In this document: piece by piece, positions 8,625 to 18,634 of the stretch | Layout of the letters: each line of letters begins with the position of its first letter | How positions within the stretch are numbered: the first letter of the stretch is position 1 | NCBI GenBank assembly: GCA_016795425.1 | Contig: JAEUHG010000131.1 | Coordinates: 1 to 64,000, forward strand | Direction: 5' to 3' | Length of the DNA stretch: 64,000 nt | From: Verrucomicrobiales bacterium | GTDB lineage: Bacteria > Verrucomicrobiota > Verrucomicrobiia > Limisphaerales > CAIMTB01 | Program-made: the position numbers and the translations under genes | The notes under the pieces: model-generated | Seen by the model: only the letters and a program-made list of their open reading frames with translations | Told to the model about the DNA's origin: nothing | The model's database searches: none

Positions 8625-9875
8625 TTAGTTATTCTCAGGAAGCTCCGCGACCGGGCCGCTGGGACCCCAGAAGAAGCGGAACTCGAGATTGAATTCGAGG
8701 GCAATGCCGCTGCGACTGAGCACGGCCACCAGCGACGCCTTGAGTTCGGAGTTCTGGGTATAACGGCCAAACTCAACCGACCCTCGAACGCTGGGTACCC
8801 CGTCTTTGTTGGAGAAGGCGATTTCGAATTTTACGTTTCCATGGCGTACCCTGAAATCGCCGCTGAATTGGATTTCGTAGGATTCCGCATCGCCGCCGAT
8901 GGTGAATTGGAACCGGCTATTCTGGGTGGAGTACTTGATGCTCAGGTCGAACTTCACCTCGGTCGACTGGTCGCCCTTCTTCAGTGTCGCCCCGCCGGCG
9001 ATGGTCAACGTGCCCTTCTTCCCGACGATCTTGGCGTCGGCGGCGAGCCGAGCCTCCAATCCGGTGGCCTTCGAGTAACCGACCTTGAGGTCGTAACCCA
9101 GAGTGGTTCGATTCCAGGCGTAACGCCCACGAATCTGGAACGCGGACTTGCCGTCCTGCTCGACGACTAACCCAAAGTTCGTTCCACGAATCTGCCCGCC
9201 GATGGCGAGAAATCCCACGGGCGACCCGGAGCCGGTGCTGTCGTACTTGGTGACGAAGACGAGGGCGTTTTCGTGCATGTCCCAGCGTCCATAGAACTTG
9301 ATGTCCGCCGGCGCTTCCTCCTCCAGGTCCTGGATGGTATTCCGCGTCACCGCTCGGAACGCCAGGAGGTCGCGAGCCAAGTCGCCGCCGGAACTATATT
9401 CTCCGGCGCTCAGACTCTGATGCTTGTCGGCACCAGTAATGAACGTCTCGCTCTGGTCGGGCATGCGTACCCGGAGCCGGCGGTAGCCTTCGGGAAAGTC
9501 CAAGCGCGCGTAGATGACGATCTTGTTCGGCGTGGCATTGCCCTCTTCATCGATGAGCACGTACTCAACGTCCTCGATGTCGTCGACGAGGATCTGCCCC
9601 GGCAAGGTCCAGGCCTTGGATTCCGCGGGCACGCCGTGCTGAGCGACGACCGTCAGGACCAGCTGATTTCGCGCATTAAAGGCGTAGCGGACGGCCAGGC
9701 TGGTGCGCGTCTCCCCGTCGAATCGAAAACTGATCTCGTTCTCCTTCTCGCCGGAAACGCTTTCCCAGTCGGTTTCCTGAACGACGGATCCGTCGGGAGC
9801 GATTTCCTGCACTCGGAGATTGTCACCGAACCGCAGCAGGCGGTCATCGGCACGAACATCCAGCGTATTGGGCAT
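8625..9875 (-). CDS. Beta-rich protein of unknown function, TIR cluster
   Basis: A 416-residue protein that I do not recognise. There is no signal peptide or membrane helix at the N-terminus. The sequence is acidic and dominated by alternating polar and hydrophobic residues. From about residue 190 to the end it reads as a series of amphipathic beta strands with aromatic girdle-like residues (for example GRWDMHENALVF, LEFNLEFRFFWG), as in a beta-solenoid or barrel. It ends with a polar NN rather than a terminal aromatic. It is the last gene of the five-gene minus-strand cluster that starts with the TIR protein, 54 bases after the outer-membrane protein gene. Co-transcription suggests a shared job, which is unknown. 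Confidence 0.65.
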   Translation of the reverse strand: MPNTLDVRADDRLLRFGDNLRVQEIAPDGSVVQETDWESVSGEKENEISFRFDGETRTSLAVRYAFNARNQLVLTVVAQHGVPAESKAWTLPGQILVDDIEDVEYVLIDEEGNATPNKIVIYARLDFPEGYRRLRVRMPDQSETFITGADKHQSLSAGEYSSGGDLARDLLAFRAVTRNTIQDLEEEAPADIKFYGRWDMHENALVFVTKYDSTGSGSPVGFLAIGGQIRGTNFGLVVEQDGKSAFQIRGRYAWNRTTLGYDLKVGYSKATGLEARLAADAKIVGKKGTLTIAGGATLKKGDQSTEVKFDLSIKYSTQNSRFQFTIGGDAESYEIQFSGDFRVRHGNVKFEIAFSNKDGVPSVRGSVEFGRYTQNSELKASLVAVLSRSGIALEFNLEFRFFWGPSGPVAELPENN

Positions 9876-9929
9876 AGGGAATGAAGTTTAGGTAGGTTGA
9901 TATGAGTTCGATGGAAATGGGACGAGATT

Positions 9930-12380
9930 TCAAAAGGCCCAGCTCATGGTGGTGAAGATGCGGCCACCCGACCGAACACTCTCGGGTGACCAACCGTAGC
10001 CGAGCCGGAAAGCGGCGCCGCGCATACCGGGGGTCTCCTTTTCCAACGCCGCACCATAGGAAGTGACCACGTCATCCGGGTCTCGCAGGGCACCCAAGTC
10101 TGACGAGGCGGAGATCGACCCCACCTCGACCAGCGCCACCAGTCGCAAGCCTTCCAGGAACCCGGGAACTTTGGCGCCTGCCGCCTCTTCTTGGTCGTCG
10201 GGGTCCTGATTCCCGCTGCGTTTGGCGAACCAGCCACCCACCAGCCGCTGCAAACGAATGCCGTAGGCGAGCTCACCGTGCGCCAAGGATCGCCCGCTGA
10301 ATTCGCCCGGTTCCAGGCCGGCCAGGCGATCCTTGTCGCCGGCCCGGTAGAAATAGGTGGGAGGCGCGTCGCCCGTCGCCGCTCCCAAAGCGCCGCGCAA
10401 ACTGACGAACATATCCTCCCGATCCTGCCCGCCAAAATCCATCCGGACACCCGCCGCCAGCTGTCCGACCCAGAAGGAATCCCGCCAGCCGACATCCGGT
10501 CCCAGCGTCATCTCGGGCGCAATCGAGTAACTCCAGACCCGGGCATCGTCGGAACCTGGATTCGGTCGAATGGCCCAGGACTGCCGATGATTCCAGACCA
10601 AACCCTCCTCGTCGGATCGAATGCCCGGACCCGCGACGTCGGGCTGGTCCAGCTCATGCGACTCCCAAAGAATGGCGTCCGCAACCGAGAGCTCCCAATG
10701 TCCGCCGTCGTGATGAAGACGGTGTTCCACGCCACCCTGGGCATACTGGTGCCGGAACGGTTGATCGCTGAGGCCACCCAGGCGGTAGTGTTCATCGGTT
10801 CCGGACACTCCCAGCAGCTCCCCATGTAATTGGGTTTTGCCATCGAGACTTCGGTAGTAGCGAAACTGGTAGCTCAACTCACCTTCGATGCGACGCTCGG
10901 CAATCTTGCCTGAAATCCGAAAGGCATCTCCCGGGGACCACCAATTCGTCCAGCCGCCGGCGACCTGACCGCCAAAACCTTCTTCGGGGTTATACGACAC
11001 ACCGACTTTCCCGGTGATGGGCACGGGAGCGTAGGTGGCAGAATACACAAACCGGTTGGTATCAAATGCCGCCGCCCTGCTATCGATATACCGTACGCTC
11101 TCCAACGCCCGAACGGTCTCCAGATGTGGCCGCGCCACTTCGGGCAACCAGAAGTACTCGCCCGGTTCGGGCGCGTACTGTGCCACCTTCGACTCCATCT
11201 TGGCTTCGATCTTCCGAATATCGGATTGCACCTCGGCGAGGTTGTTGGAGTTGGAGAAGGCCTTGGGGAGCCGGTCGACCGGCACCGTATCAATCAGTCC
11301 TTTCATCGCCGTGACCCGGGCCACTGCGGGTTCCAGTCGACGAAACGGTCCGACCCGGACGACCCAATCGCTGGACTCGACCACGCGCGGGGAGCGGAAG
11401 GATTGATTCGGGCCTGGGCGATGCAGGACCTCCGTCAACGCATCCAAGCGGCGGTCCGTGTTGAGAGCGCCCAGGGATAGCCGGTCAAGGCTCTGAGTTG
11501 TTTCGGGAAACCAATCACTCGCTCCCGGGAAGGCCGAGGCTCGATCCGGGGACAGCCATCGGAGCAACACCTCCTTATTGGCGACCGTGATGGACCGGTC
11601 GCGCGAGAAATCGGGGGCAATGGCCGCGAGCGCCCGCAACGCAAAGGCGATGGGCACCCGCAAATCCCGCAGGTTCGGGACGGCCACCACCGTCGGAAAT
11701 TGATTCTCCTGCAGCGTCGCAGGCGACACGAGGTAGACCGATGCCCATTCGGCCAACGCCAGAACCGAGGCTTCCTGCGCATCGGACAGCTGGGCGATGG
11801 CACGCACCGCCGGATCGGCCAGTGCTCCCGGCAAAGGTACCTGCCAGGCGACTTGAGGGGTTACGGCCTCGACAAGAAGAGTCAGTTCCAGGGTTGTCAG
11901 CTGCGGCGCCGCCGCTCCTTCCGCGCGCAAACGAAACGTCCAGGGCATCGAGCCAGTGAACCCGGCATCCGGAGGCTCGGGCGCGGCTCCGATCCCGAAT
12001 GTCGGCCCCGTGACACATTGATCCTGGAACGCCCGTTCGCGGAACGCGCCGTGGCTGGAGGAATTGAAACACCACACCTGAACCTGGCTGACAAAGCCGG
12101 TGCAGACCTGGAAAGCATTGCTGAGGCAGACACGCTGGCGCTCATCAAAGAAGGCATTCGAAGAAAACGTGAGGGGCCGTTCGGAATACCACGTCTCGAG
12201 GCTCACCGGTATGCCATTGCGCAGCAGGTCAACCTTGCCCCAGCGCACTTCGACTGCCTCCTGATACAACGCGGCGGCGGCCTTGGCATCCGACATTCCC
12301 AGCGCCAGCAGGCATCCTCCGAGAATCGCGAGGTGTGCGAGACGCTGTCTCTGAAGGGCCGGCAAGAGATGTCGGATCAT
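9930..12380 (-). CDS. Outer-membrane beta-barrel protein with large N-terminal domain
   Basis: This exported protein has 816 residues. A signal peptide (LAILGGCLLALGMSDAKAAA, about residues 17-36) is followed by an N-terminal periplasmic region of about 400 residues containing several cysteines. The last roughly 350 residues have alternating strand patterns. The segment YFYRAGDKDRLAGLEPGEF followed by GELAYGIRL resembles the barrel of Omp85/surface-antigen or two-partner-secretion proteins, and the chain ends in phenylalanine (MSWAF), the usual outer-membrane barrel signature. It lies between the TPR protein gene and the beta-rich protein gene in the same direction, with 86 bases before it. 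The TIR cluster therefore appears to span from cytoplasm to outer membrane. The transported or bound substrate is unknown. Family assignment is tentative; membrane location is more secure. Confidence 0.7.
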   Translation of the reverse strand: MIRHLLPALQRQRLAHLAILGGCLLALGMSDAKAAAALYQEAVEVRWGKVDLLRNGIPVSLETWYSERPLTFSSNAFFDERQRVCLSNAFQVCTGFVSQVQVWCFNSSSHGAFRERAFQDQCVTGPTFGIGAAPEPPDAGFTGSMPWTFRLRAEGAAAPQLTTLELTLLVEAVTPQVAWQVPLPGALADPAVRAIAQLSDAQEASVLALAEWASVYLVSPATLQENQFPTVVAVPNLRDLRVPIAFALRALAAIAPDFSRDRSITVANKEVLLRWLSPDRASAFPGASDWFPETTQSLDRLSLGALNTDRRLDALTEVLHRPGPNQSFRSPRVVESSDWVVRVGPFRRLEPAVARVTAMKGLIDTVPVDRLPKAFSNSNNLAEVQSDIRKIEAKMESKVAQYAPEPGEYFWLPEVARPHLETVRALESVRYIDSRAAAFDTNRFVYSATYAPVPITGKVGVSYNPEEGFGGQVAGGWTNWWSPGDAFRISGKIAERRIEGELSYQFRYYRSLDGKTQLHGELLGVSGTDEHYRLGGLSDQPFRHQYAQGGVEHRLHHDGGHWELSVADAILWESHELDQPDVAGPGIRSDEEGLVWNHRQSWAIRPNPGSDDARVWSYSIAPEMTLGPDVGWRDSFWVGQLAAGVRMDFGGQDREDMFVSLRGALGAATGDAPPTYFYRAGDKDRLAGLEPGEFSGRSLAHGELAYGIRLQRLVGGWFAKRSGNQDPDDQEEAAGAKVPGFLEGLRLVALVEVGSISASSDLGALRDPDDVVTSYGAALEKETPGMRGAAFRLGYGWSPESVRSGGRIFTTMSWAF

Positions 12381-12466
12381 CAGTTTATCTACGGTTCAAA
12401 GTTCGATATTCTATCAGCAACAAGCGTGTTGCGACGAGAAGTTCCCGATTCGAGGGGGCAGACGAC

Positions 12467-14467
12467 CTAAGGACGAACCCATCGTGCCTTGTTCCCAGGT
12501 GTTGCAGGCGCCTGCTCCACCTTGAAGGGAACACGAATTAAATTCGTGCCGCGTCGCACCACGGCCTGCCCCTGTTCGCCTGAAACCGAGACCTCCTGAA
12601 TCTCCGGGGCAACATTGGTGGACAACGTCCGATAGGCCTGCACCTTCGGGGACGATTGAGCGGTCCCCGTGCCCAGGGTCGACAAGGCGCTGCGGGCGGC
12701 AGATTCGACCGCCTTCCGGTCCGCTTCGGTCAACGACTGCCAGCCTCGATTGCCGGCGATCCCTTCGGCTTGGGCGGCAACGTGAATCTCAGCAGAGGCA
12801 CCCGCGACGCCTCCCAAGGGAACCGATGGCTCTGACAAGCGGGATTGGATTTTGAGGAAGCGAGAGTGACTGGGGTTGTTGACGCCGGCCGGATCCGGAC
12901 GCAATACGGCATCAAGAGGCCGCACCACCTCGGCCGCCGATTGGCGATTGCCCGCCTCCAGAAACTTCTCGGCGCGGTCCAAGCGCAAGCCGACGGCCTG
13001 ATCGATTCGGCCGTCCTTTTCATAAGCCCGCGCCAGCAGGTCCACCAAGCCGACGGGAACCGTCACCGCCGCCAACCCCTTGTCGTTGCCCTCTTCCTTC
13101 AATCGGTCCGCAACCTGCAACGCCCGGTCCAACTGGAAGGTTGCGGAATCCACGACGCGGGGGGATGTCCAGCGATTGAGATGGCTGTAGATGACCCCGA
13201 GGGCCATGTGGTAGCGATAAATTCGCTTCAACTGAGTCTGGGTGTAGGCGGTGCCTTTGGCGCGGAAGATATCGACCTCATACCGTTGCATCAGCTGATC
13301 CAGCCGCCCCAGTTGATTGTTTTCGGAATAGAAGTTCGCCAGTTGGGTGAGCGCTTCCGGGTCCGGCGCTTCCAGGTTGAGCCCCACGGACAACAACAGG
13401 TACTGCTCTTGTCGACCGAGATCTTTGTCTTCGGCGGCACGGTCCGCCAGTGATCGCGCCAGCTGTTGAAAAGCCTCGAGCGGCCAGATGCCGCGGGGGG
13501 CTTCCTGCGAGACCTGGTGACGCGCGGGCCACCAACGATACTGGGAGGGGTCCATGTGCGCGCCGGCGATCAACTGGAGCAGTTCACGGGCGCCTTCTCC
13601 CACGACGCGGTGCGAGGCCAGGTCGTCGAGGCGTTTGGCCATGCTCGAATTCACGAAGTCCTGTCTCACGAGTCGTTGTCGAGCCAGGCAGAAGGCGACC
13701 ACGGCCATAAGCTCCTCCGCCTGGCGCGGTTCCCAGACCGGCCGATCCACGATCGCCAGCGCCCGTTCACTCACCTGCACCACTTGCCCGGCCTGCGCGA
13801 GATCCCAAAAATAGAGACCCATAAGGTCAGGACCCTTGGCCATGCACAGGTCGACCAACTTCTGCTGGAGCGGCTGATTTTGCGGCTGTTCAACGGCCAC
13901 CAAGGCATAGAAGCGGCAGGCATCCCGCCAACGCCCGGCGTTCAGCAGCATATCCGCGTAGTTCCGGGTGTAGGTTGCGCGCATGGGGTCCGAGGTACCG
14001 ATCGCGCGAGTCATCAGCGCCAACGCCTCATTGGTGCGCCCCAACTGGAGCTGCACCTGGGCGGCGTTGTTGAGAATGCCGGGGGAATCGGGGCGCAATC
14101 GGAGAGCCTCCTCATAGGAGGCGAGAGCGGACCTCAACAACCGCACGGTCCCAGCCTGCCCTGCGGCGTGGGTCGGATCGCCCGGAAGTTTGCCCGCCTG
14201 CGCTTCCGACTGATCCGCAAGGCCCCGAAAGAAGACGGCTTCCGCCTGGCGGTCGCGGTCCCCTGCGTCACGCGCGAGCGTTTCGGCAATTTGAAACCGG
14301 ACGCGCGCCTCGGTGAGGCGTCCGCCGCGCAACTCCGCCAACCCGCGATCGATGGCTTCCCGTGATGAGGTCTGTGCAGAAGCGCCGAGGCTGGCCACGC
14401 TGAGGAACACGAGCGCCGTGCCCCTGGCGCCAAACCACGACCGCCATACCGAAGCAAAGTTTTTCAC
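12467..14467 (-). CDS. Exported TPR-repeat protein, TIR cluster
   Basis: A 666-residue protein. The GTG start overlaps the stop of the upstream gene by four bases (GTGA) and leads straight into a signal peptide (ARGTALVFLSVASLGASAQ, about residues 13-31), so I prefer it to the much longer open frame. The mature part starts with tetratricopeptide-like helices (SREAIDRGLAELRGGRLTEA, then SYEEALRLRPDSPGILNNAA near residue 100 and NEALALMTRAIGTSD), continues with alpha-helical repeats up to about residue 500, and ends in a basic tail. TPR proteins are protein-protein scaffolds; this one should act in the periplasm. It follows the 313-residue exported protein and precedes the outer-membrane protein, suggesting assembly with them. 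Confidence 0.78.
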   Translation of the reverse strand: MKNFASVWRSWFGARGTALVFLSVASLGASAQTSSREAIDRGLAELRGGRLTEARVRFQIAETLARDAGDRDRQAEAVFFRGLADQSEAQAGKLPGDPTHAAGQAGTVRLLRSALASYEEALRLRPDSPGILNNAAQVQLQLGRTNEALALMTRAIGTSDPMRATYTRNYADMLLNAGRWRDACRFYALVAVEQPQNQPLQQKLVDLCMAKGPDLMGLYFWDLAQAGQVVQVSERALAIVDRPVWEPRQAEELMAVVAFCLARQRLVRQDFVNSSMAKRLDDLASHRVVGEGARELLQLIAGAHMDPSQYRWWPARHQVSQEAPRGIWPLEAFQQLARSLADRAAEDKDLGRQEQYLLLSVGLNLEAPDPEALTQLANFYSENNQLGRLDQLMQRYEVDIFRAKGTAYTQTQLKRIYRYHMALGVIYSHLNRWTSPRVVDSATFQLDRALQVADRLKEEGNDKGLAAVTVPVGLVDLLARAYEKDGRIDQAVGLRLDRAEKFLEAGNRQSAAEVVRPLDAVLRPDPAGVNNPSHSRFLKIQSRLSEPSVPLGGVAGASAEIHVAAQAEGIAGNRGWQSLTEADRKAVESAARSALSTLGTGTAQSSPKVQAYRTLSTNVAPEIQEVSVSGEQGQAVVRRGTNLIRVPFKVEQAPATPGNKARWVRP

Positions 14468-15405
14468 ATTCCACCTCCCCCGGTCGCAGGGCTGAACGGT
14501 TGTATCACCAGCCCATTGGTCGTGGTACCGAACGTGTAGTCCTTCACGTATCGATCCATGAAGACCAGGATCGAATCCGGCACCGCATTGCTCAGACTGT
14601 GTGAAATGTCCGGGTGCCATCCGGGTTGGTCGAGGTCGACGGGTGGAAAATGGAACTCGCGCACGCGGCACCCGATGGCCCCGGACCATTCCTCCGACGG
14701 CGTCATTTTCACCCGCACGGGAATCAGCGTATTGCCGGAACGCCGCGCGCGGTACTCGGCGCGCAGGATCGAGCCTTCGCCTGGCAACATCTCCGCCCAG
14801 GTGGCCGGGATCAGAAACCTCTGGCTGTCGGGATCGGCCTGAAGGCGGCGGGCGACCGCAATGCCGCGGAGGAACTGCATCTGCAACCGTTCGACGACCT
14901 GTTCGTTGCCCAGGATCTGACCCAACTTGAGACGGAGGTCTTCACGCAGTCGGGAGGGGGCCTGAGTAGGTTGCCCCAGGTCGTTCGCCGGGTAGAGGGC
15001 TTCCCGAATCGACAGCGGTTGGACGGCGCCGCTGACCGACCGTTCGAAGAGCAACACCACCGCGGGGATCGGACTCGATCCTTCGGCAGCCATGGTTGCT
15101 TTCAGGACCCAGGGCGGATCATCCCCGGAGGGCGTGGACGGAAGAGCGCGCCACTCGAGAAAACTCAGATGAGTACGACAGTATTCGGCCATCCAACCGG
15201 CAATTTCGAGTTCAATGCCGGCGCGGTCGCCACCCAGATTGGTCGCAAACGTCGCGGCCTTCACTTCGAAACGCGTGCCTACGGTTGCTCTATTCGAAGC
15301 CTGCGCCATCACCTTCAAACCGCCGAGGCAGCAGATCCCCAGCATCACGCCCAACCAGGCGCGGGCCTCGCCAAACCAGGTCCTTCGTCGCGTCCTGCGT
15401 CTCAT
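14464..15405 (-). CDS. Exported protein of unknown function, TIR cluster
   Basis: A 313-residue protein without a family that I recognise. A very basic N-terminus (MRRRTRRR) is followed by a hydrophobic segment (GVMLGICCLGGLKVMAQA, about residues 19-36), read as a signal peptide. The adjacent cysteines ICC do not form a convincing lipobox. The mature part mixes helices and strands, with a WHPDISHSL segment and a glycine-rich end. The ATG start overlaps the stop of the TIR gene by four bases, and the stop overlaps the GTG of the TPR gene by four bases, so translation of the three genes is probably coupled. This tight packing is the best clue that it is part of the TIR machine. Confidence 0.72.
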   Translation of the reverse strand: MRRRTRRRTWFGEARAWLGVMLGICCLGGLKVMAQASNRATVGTRFEVKAATFATNLGGDRAGIELEIAGWMAEYCRTHLSFLEWRALPSTPSGDDPPWVLKATMAAEGSSPIPAVVLLFERSVSGAVQPLSIREALYPANDLGQPTQAPSRLREDLRLKLGQILGNEQVVERLQMQFLRGIAVARRLQADPDSQRFLIPATWAEMLPGEGSILRAEYRARRSGNTLIPVRVKMTPSEEWSGAIGCRVREFHFPPVDLDQPGWHPDISHSLSNAVPDSILVFMDRYVKDYTFGTTTNGLVIQPFSPATGGGGM

Positions 15406-16880
15406 GGTTCCTTTTCAACAATGACCGTCCGGATTTCGTTGGTTGCATCGGCCACCGTCCAGCGCAGCGGCAGCGGTTCCGTCCGGTTCTCCGATCGCAG
15501 TTGAAGCTTGAGATCGCTGAGGGGCACGGGTCGCTGCCACACCACCGATCGAGGCGGTCCATCCCAGAATTTCGCGAGGTCGATTTGCGATTGGCCCCCT
15601 TCGCCAGCCCACACCTCGAAACGTCGGCGTCTCCCCTCGGCGGTCTCCCGGCGCAATCCGATGTCCAGATCGCCGTCACCACGGACAAGGTACACGGGCT
15701 GGCGGCGAAGATCCTCGACCCGTTGGGTGCTTCCTCCGGAGATCACCTCCAAATGATAGCGCAAAACGACGCTATCACCCACGCCTCCCATCGCGTGCAA
15801 CAATCGAGCGCCGGGCAGAAGCCGGACCACCTCCATGGCTCGGGGCGGAAACTGCGAAGGCACGCGGACTTCCGCACGGCGTCCCAGCCCCAGCCGCACC
15901 CGAACCGTCTCGCGATCCGCCGCTGTCACCCAGCGCACCTCGGCATCGAAGCCGGGTCGAAAGAAGAACAAGTGCGAAGTCGCCGGACGATCGGACCTTA
16001 GTCGGGGTGACGTCCAGAGTGGCTGACCGCCCGAAGCCGCCTCGACCGCGTATTCCTCCGCGGCGGGCAGGCCTGGATCCAGTCGAACCTGGATCGATGA
16101 CGTGGTGGCCAACAAGACGGCGACGAGGCCGCAGGCCGCGAGAAGCACGTTAGTGGACGGCGAACTGCCCAAAAGCCGTTTTGGCAGATTCTTCAATTCG
16201 CTGTCGGCGCCCCATTTCAGAAAATCATAGGCCATCTTGGCCAAGGCAACGACGGTGAGGGACCCGCCCACGGCCCAATGGGCGAGCCGCGCTTGAAGAT
16301 GGCGGTCATACCACCAGACCCCTCCCAGAACGACCACCAGGAGGAGGGCCATGTTCAGCAGGTATCGATTTCGCTGCCGCCGAGCTGCCTGCCGCAGCGA
16401 TGGATCTCCGGGATGACCGCGAATGGCCTGCGCCAGAGCCGCGACGCCGTCGGCGATGGGTTGGTGGCGCAGATCGATCCAAGTCATGCCTTCGAGAAAT
16501 CCCGCGGGCGTCTCGCCGCCGGGCAACAACACCGGGATGACCGGGAACTGGGCGTTTCGATCCTGCCGTTGCAGGCCGACATCGACCTCTCGTTTCTGGA
16601 CATCGCCGATGCCGTTTGGCCCTAGACAAACGGCCACGGCGCCACACTCAGCCAAGGCGCGTTCCAGCTCGGGACGCCAGCGCAACCCGGGCGCCAGGTC
16701 CCAGCGATCGAAGAACGGGCGAAGGCCGTGTTCGGCAAGTTGGTTGGCGATCCCTTCGACCATGGCGCGATCCCGGGAATTGTAGCTGAGGAAGACGTCC
16801 GGAGCCGGTTCCGACATGGCTGTCGCTGGCGCCTCGGGCTTCGCGGCGTCCTTCGGCAATTTCTCGCGTGATGGATCCAT
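15402..16880 (-). CDS. Membrane-anchored TIR-domain protein
   Basis: This 492-residue protein begins with a bacterial TIR domain (about residues 29-155). The first strand is DVFLSYNSRDR, the middle region is FFDRWDLAPGLRW, and a glutamate in QKREVDVGL (about residue 98) sits where TIR NADases carry their catalytic Glu. After a linker come three hydrophobic helices (about 172-192, 203-220, 244-262). The C-terminal 230 residues are strand-rich and, by helix count, should lie in the periplasm. TIR domains cleave NAD+ or act as adaptors, often in antiphage defence; membrane-spanning versions with exported partners are unusual. The ATG at 16880 has a GGTGGGTGG-like element upstream; another in-frame ATG lies at 16817. 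It is the first gene of the cluster, with four-base overlap into the second. Confidence 0.85.
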   Translation of the reverse strand: MDPSREKLPKDAAKPEAPATAMSEPAPDVFLSYNSRDRAMVEGIANQLAEHGLRPFFDRWDLAPGLRWRPELERALAECGAVAVCLGPNGIGDVQKREVDVGLQRQDRNAQFPVIPVLLPGGETPAGFLEGMTWIDLRHQPIADGVAALAQAIRGHPGDPSLRQAARRQRNRYLLNMALLLVVVLGGVWWYDRHLQARLAHWAVGGSLTVVALAKMAYDFLKWGADSELKNLPKRLLGSSPSTNVLLAACGLVAVLLATTSSIQVRLDPGLPAAEEYAVEAASGGQPLWTSPRLRSDRPATSHLFFFRPGFDAEVRWVTAADRETVRVRLGLGRRAEVRVPSQFPPRAMEVVRLLPGARLLHAMGGVGDSVVLRYHLEVISGGSTQRVEDLRRQPVYLVRGDGDLDIGLRRETAEGRRRRFEVWAGEGGQSQIDLAKFWDGPPRSVVWQRPVPLSDLKLQLRSENRTEPLPLRWTVADATNEIRTVIVEKEP

Positions 16881-17110
16881 GCCACCCACCTGGATTTCTT
16901 CTCTTCTATTACCGACCACGGTGTCATCAGACCAGATTCTTTCCATTATTCCACAAAACCGCAGGCGGGGGCGACGGGGTTACAAGCGGCGAAGCGGGCG
17001 GCGCGCGGTTCACAAGCGACCCAAGCGGGGGGACGCACCGCGTTCGACGGTTGTCTCCGCAAGGTTCTGGCTTGCGATGCAAGGAGGTGGGCTCAGGATG
17101 AGACGGAGGG

Positions 17111-18625
17111 ATGAACCTACTGCGGAAGAGGGACCTGCTGCTGTCGCTGAAGAGCGGCACAATCGAGGCCTGTTTCAGCGTGCCGATGCTCAATCTAACG
17201 CTGACCCAGTTTCCGTTCGTCGTCGCCTTCGCGGTGGAGGCGCTCGGCTGGAAGTCCGGGGCCATCGGTTGGCTGGCGGCGGTCCATCATCTGTGCAACG
17301 CCGCTCAACCGCCGTTGATGTGGTTGCTGCGGCGCCGACTATCGCTGCACCGGATCATCGTATGGGGGTTTCTTGCCAACGCCGTTCCGTGGGCCTTCAT
17401 GGGATTCCTGCCCTGGTTTGGACCGCACAAGGACTGGATGTTTGCCACGGTCGTGGTGGTCGCCACCTTGGGCAACAGCGTGTGCGGCGTGGCGTGGTCA
17501 TCGGCGATGGGGGAACTGGTGCCCCTGCACCTGCGCGGACGCTACTTTGGCCGGCGCAACATGACGTTTGGATTCTGGACCCTGGTGGTGGTGCTGGCGG
17601 CGGGATTCATTGCGGATCACTTCGGCAACTCCCTCCAGGTCTTCGGCATTCTGTTTGCCAGTGCGGCGGGCATGCGGTTGATCGGGTTGTTCTTCTTTTT
17701 CCGGATGAAGTTTCCGGCAACGGTGCTGCAGCCCCTCCAACAGCGCGAGGAACTGCGCGATTATCTGAATGTCTTCCAGGCGCGGCACTACATGTACCTG
17801 CTGGTCTTTGTCGGTTTGTGGGGATTCGCCATCAATCTCGGGCAGCCTTTCTACAGTGTTTACGTGCTTCGTGAATTGCCGCTATCGATCAGCCACCTGA
17901 CGCTGTTGACCACCCTGCAAAGCCTTGGCGGCCTGGTCACACTGCCGACATGGGGAGTGTTGGGTGATCGCTTCGGATCGAAACCCGTCATGCTGGCCTG
18001 CTCCTTCCTTTGGGTCATCGTGGCCCTGCCCTCCTGGCTGTTGGCTGGTCCAGACCGGCACCTGCATCTGTACCTCAACTACTTTCTAGTGGGCGCGGCG
18101 ACGGCGGGCTTTCAACTCTCGCAGTTCAACTTGATGGTGAAGATGATTCCGGCTCGCACCACGGCTCCGTACATTTCGGTCTTCCTCGCCGGGATCAGCC
18201 TCATGACAGCGGCCGGCCCGCTCCTGGGCGGTCAGTTGCTGATGACGCTACCGCACGACATCGGACTCCTGCTGGGCGAACCGATCGTCCGCTTCCACGT
18301 GGTCTTCGTCGGCGCCCTTGGCCTTTGCCTCCTTGCCACCCATGTCCTGCAGCAAATGGAAGAGCCGGCGGAACGCCCGCTTTCGGAACTGGTCCGGGTC
18401 ATGCGCAAAATGCGGGAATTGAATCCGGTGCTGGGTCTTGCCGCCATCGCGGAAAGCGTGTTCACGCCTCGGCGGCTCACCCTCTTCGCCGAGCGCTCCT
18501 TGCGCACGCTGCGGCGTCAGACCGGGGACTTGGCCGATGTGGGCGAGGAACTGGCGGACGCCGGCATCGGCGCGTTGCGGCGCCGGTTGAACCAGGAGGG
18601 GGAGGACCGGAAGCCGCCGCGGTAG
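17111..18625 (+). CDS. MFS transporter
   Basis: A 504-residue inner-membrane protein with about 12 hydrophobic helices of the major facilitator type. The inter-helix motif between helices 2 and 3 is weak, but GVLGDRFGSKPVML around residue 280 matches the MFS loop motif (G-x-L-x-D-R-x-G-x-K) of the second half. LRGRYFGRRNMTFGF is the corresponding loop after helix 4. A hydrophilic C-terminal tail of about 80 residues (from PAERPLSELVRVMRKMREL) extends beyond the last helix and is rich in arginine and glutamate. It runs away from the TIR cluster and converges with the cyclic-nucleotide-binding gene, ending 10 bases from it. The substrate cannot be told. The ATG is the first plausible start. Confidence 0.85.
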   Translation: MNLLRKRDLLLSLKSGTIEACFSVPMLNLTLTQFPFVVAFAVEALGWKSGAIGWLAAVHHLCNAAQPPLMWLLRRRLSLHRIIVWGFLANAVPWAFMGFLPWFGPHKDWMFATVVVVATLGNSVCGVAWSSAMGELVPLHLRGRYFGRRNMTFGFWTLVVVLAAGFIADHFGNSLQVFGILFASAAGMRLIGLFFFFRMKFPATVLQPLQQREELRDYLNVFQARHYMYLLVFVGLWGFAINLGQPFYSVYVLRELPLSISHLTLLTTLQSLGGLVTLPTWGVLGDRFGSKPVMLACSFLWVIVALPSWLLAGPDRHLHLYLNYFLVGAATAGFQLSQFNLMVKMIPARTTAPYISVFLAGISLMTAAGPLLGGQLLMTLPHDIGLLLGEPIVRFHVVFVGALGLCLLATHVLQQMEEPAERPLSELVRVMRKMRELNPVLGLAAIAESVFTPRRLTLFAERSLRTLRRQTGDLADVGEELADAGIGALRRRLNQEGEDRKPPR

Positions 18626-18634
18626 GGAGCGGCT

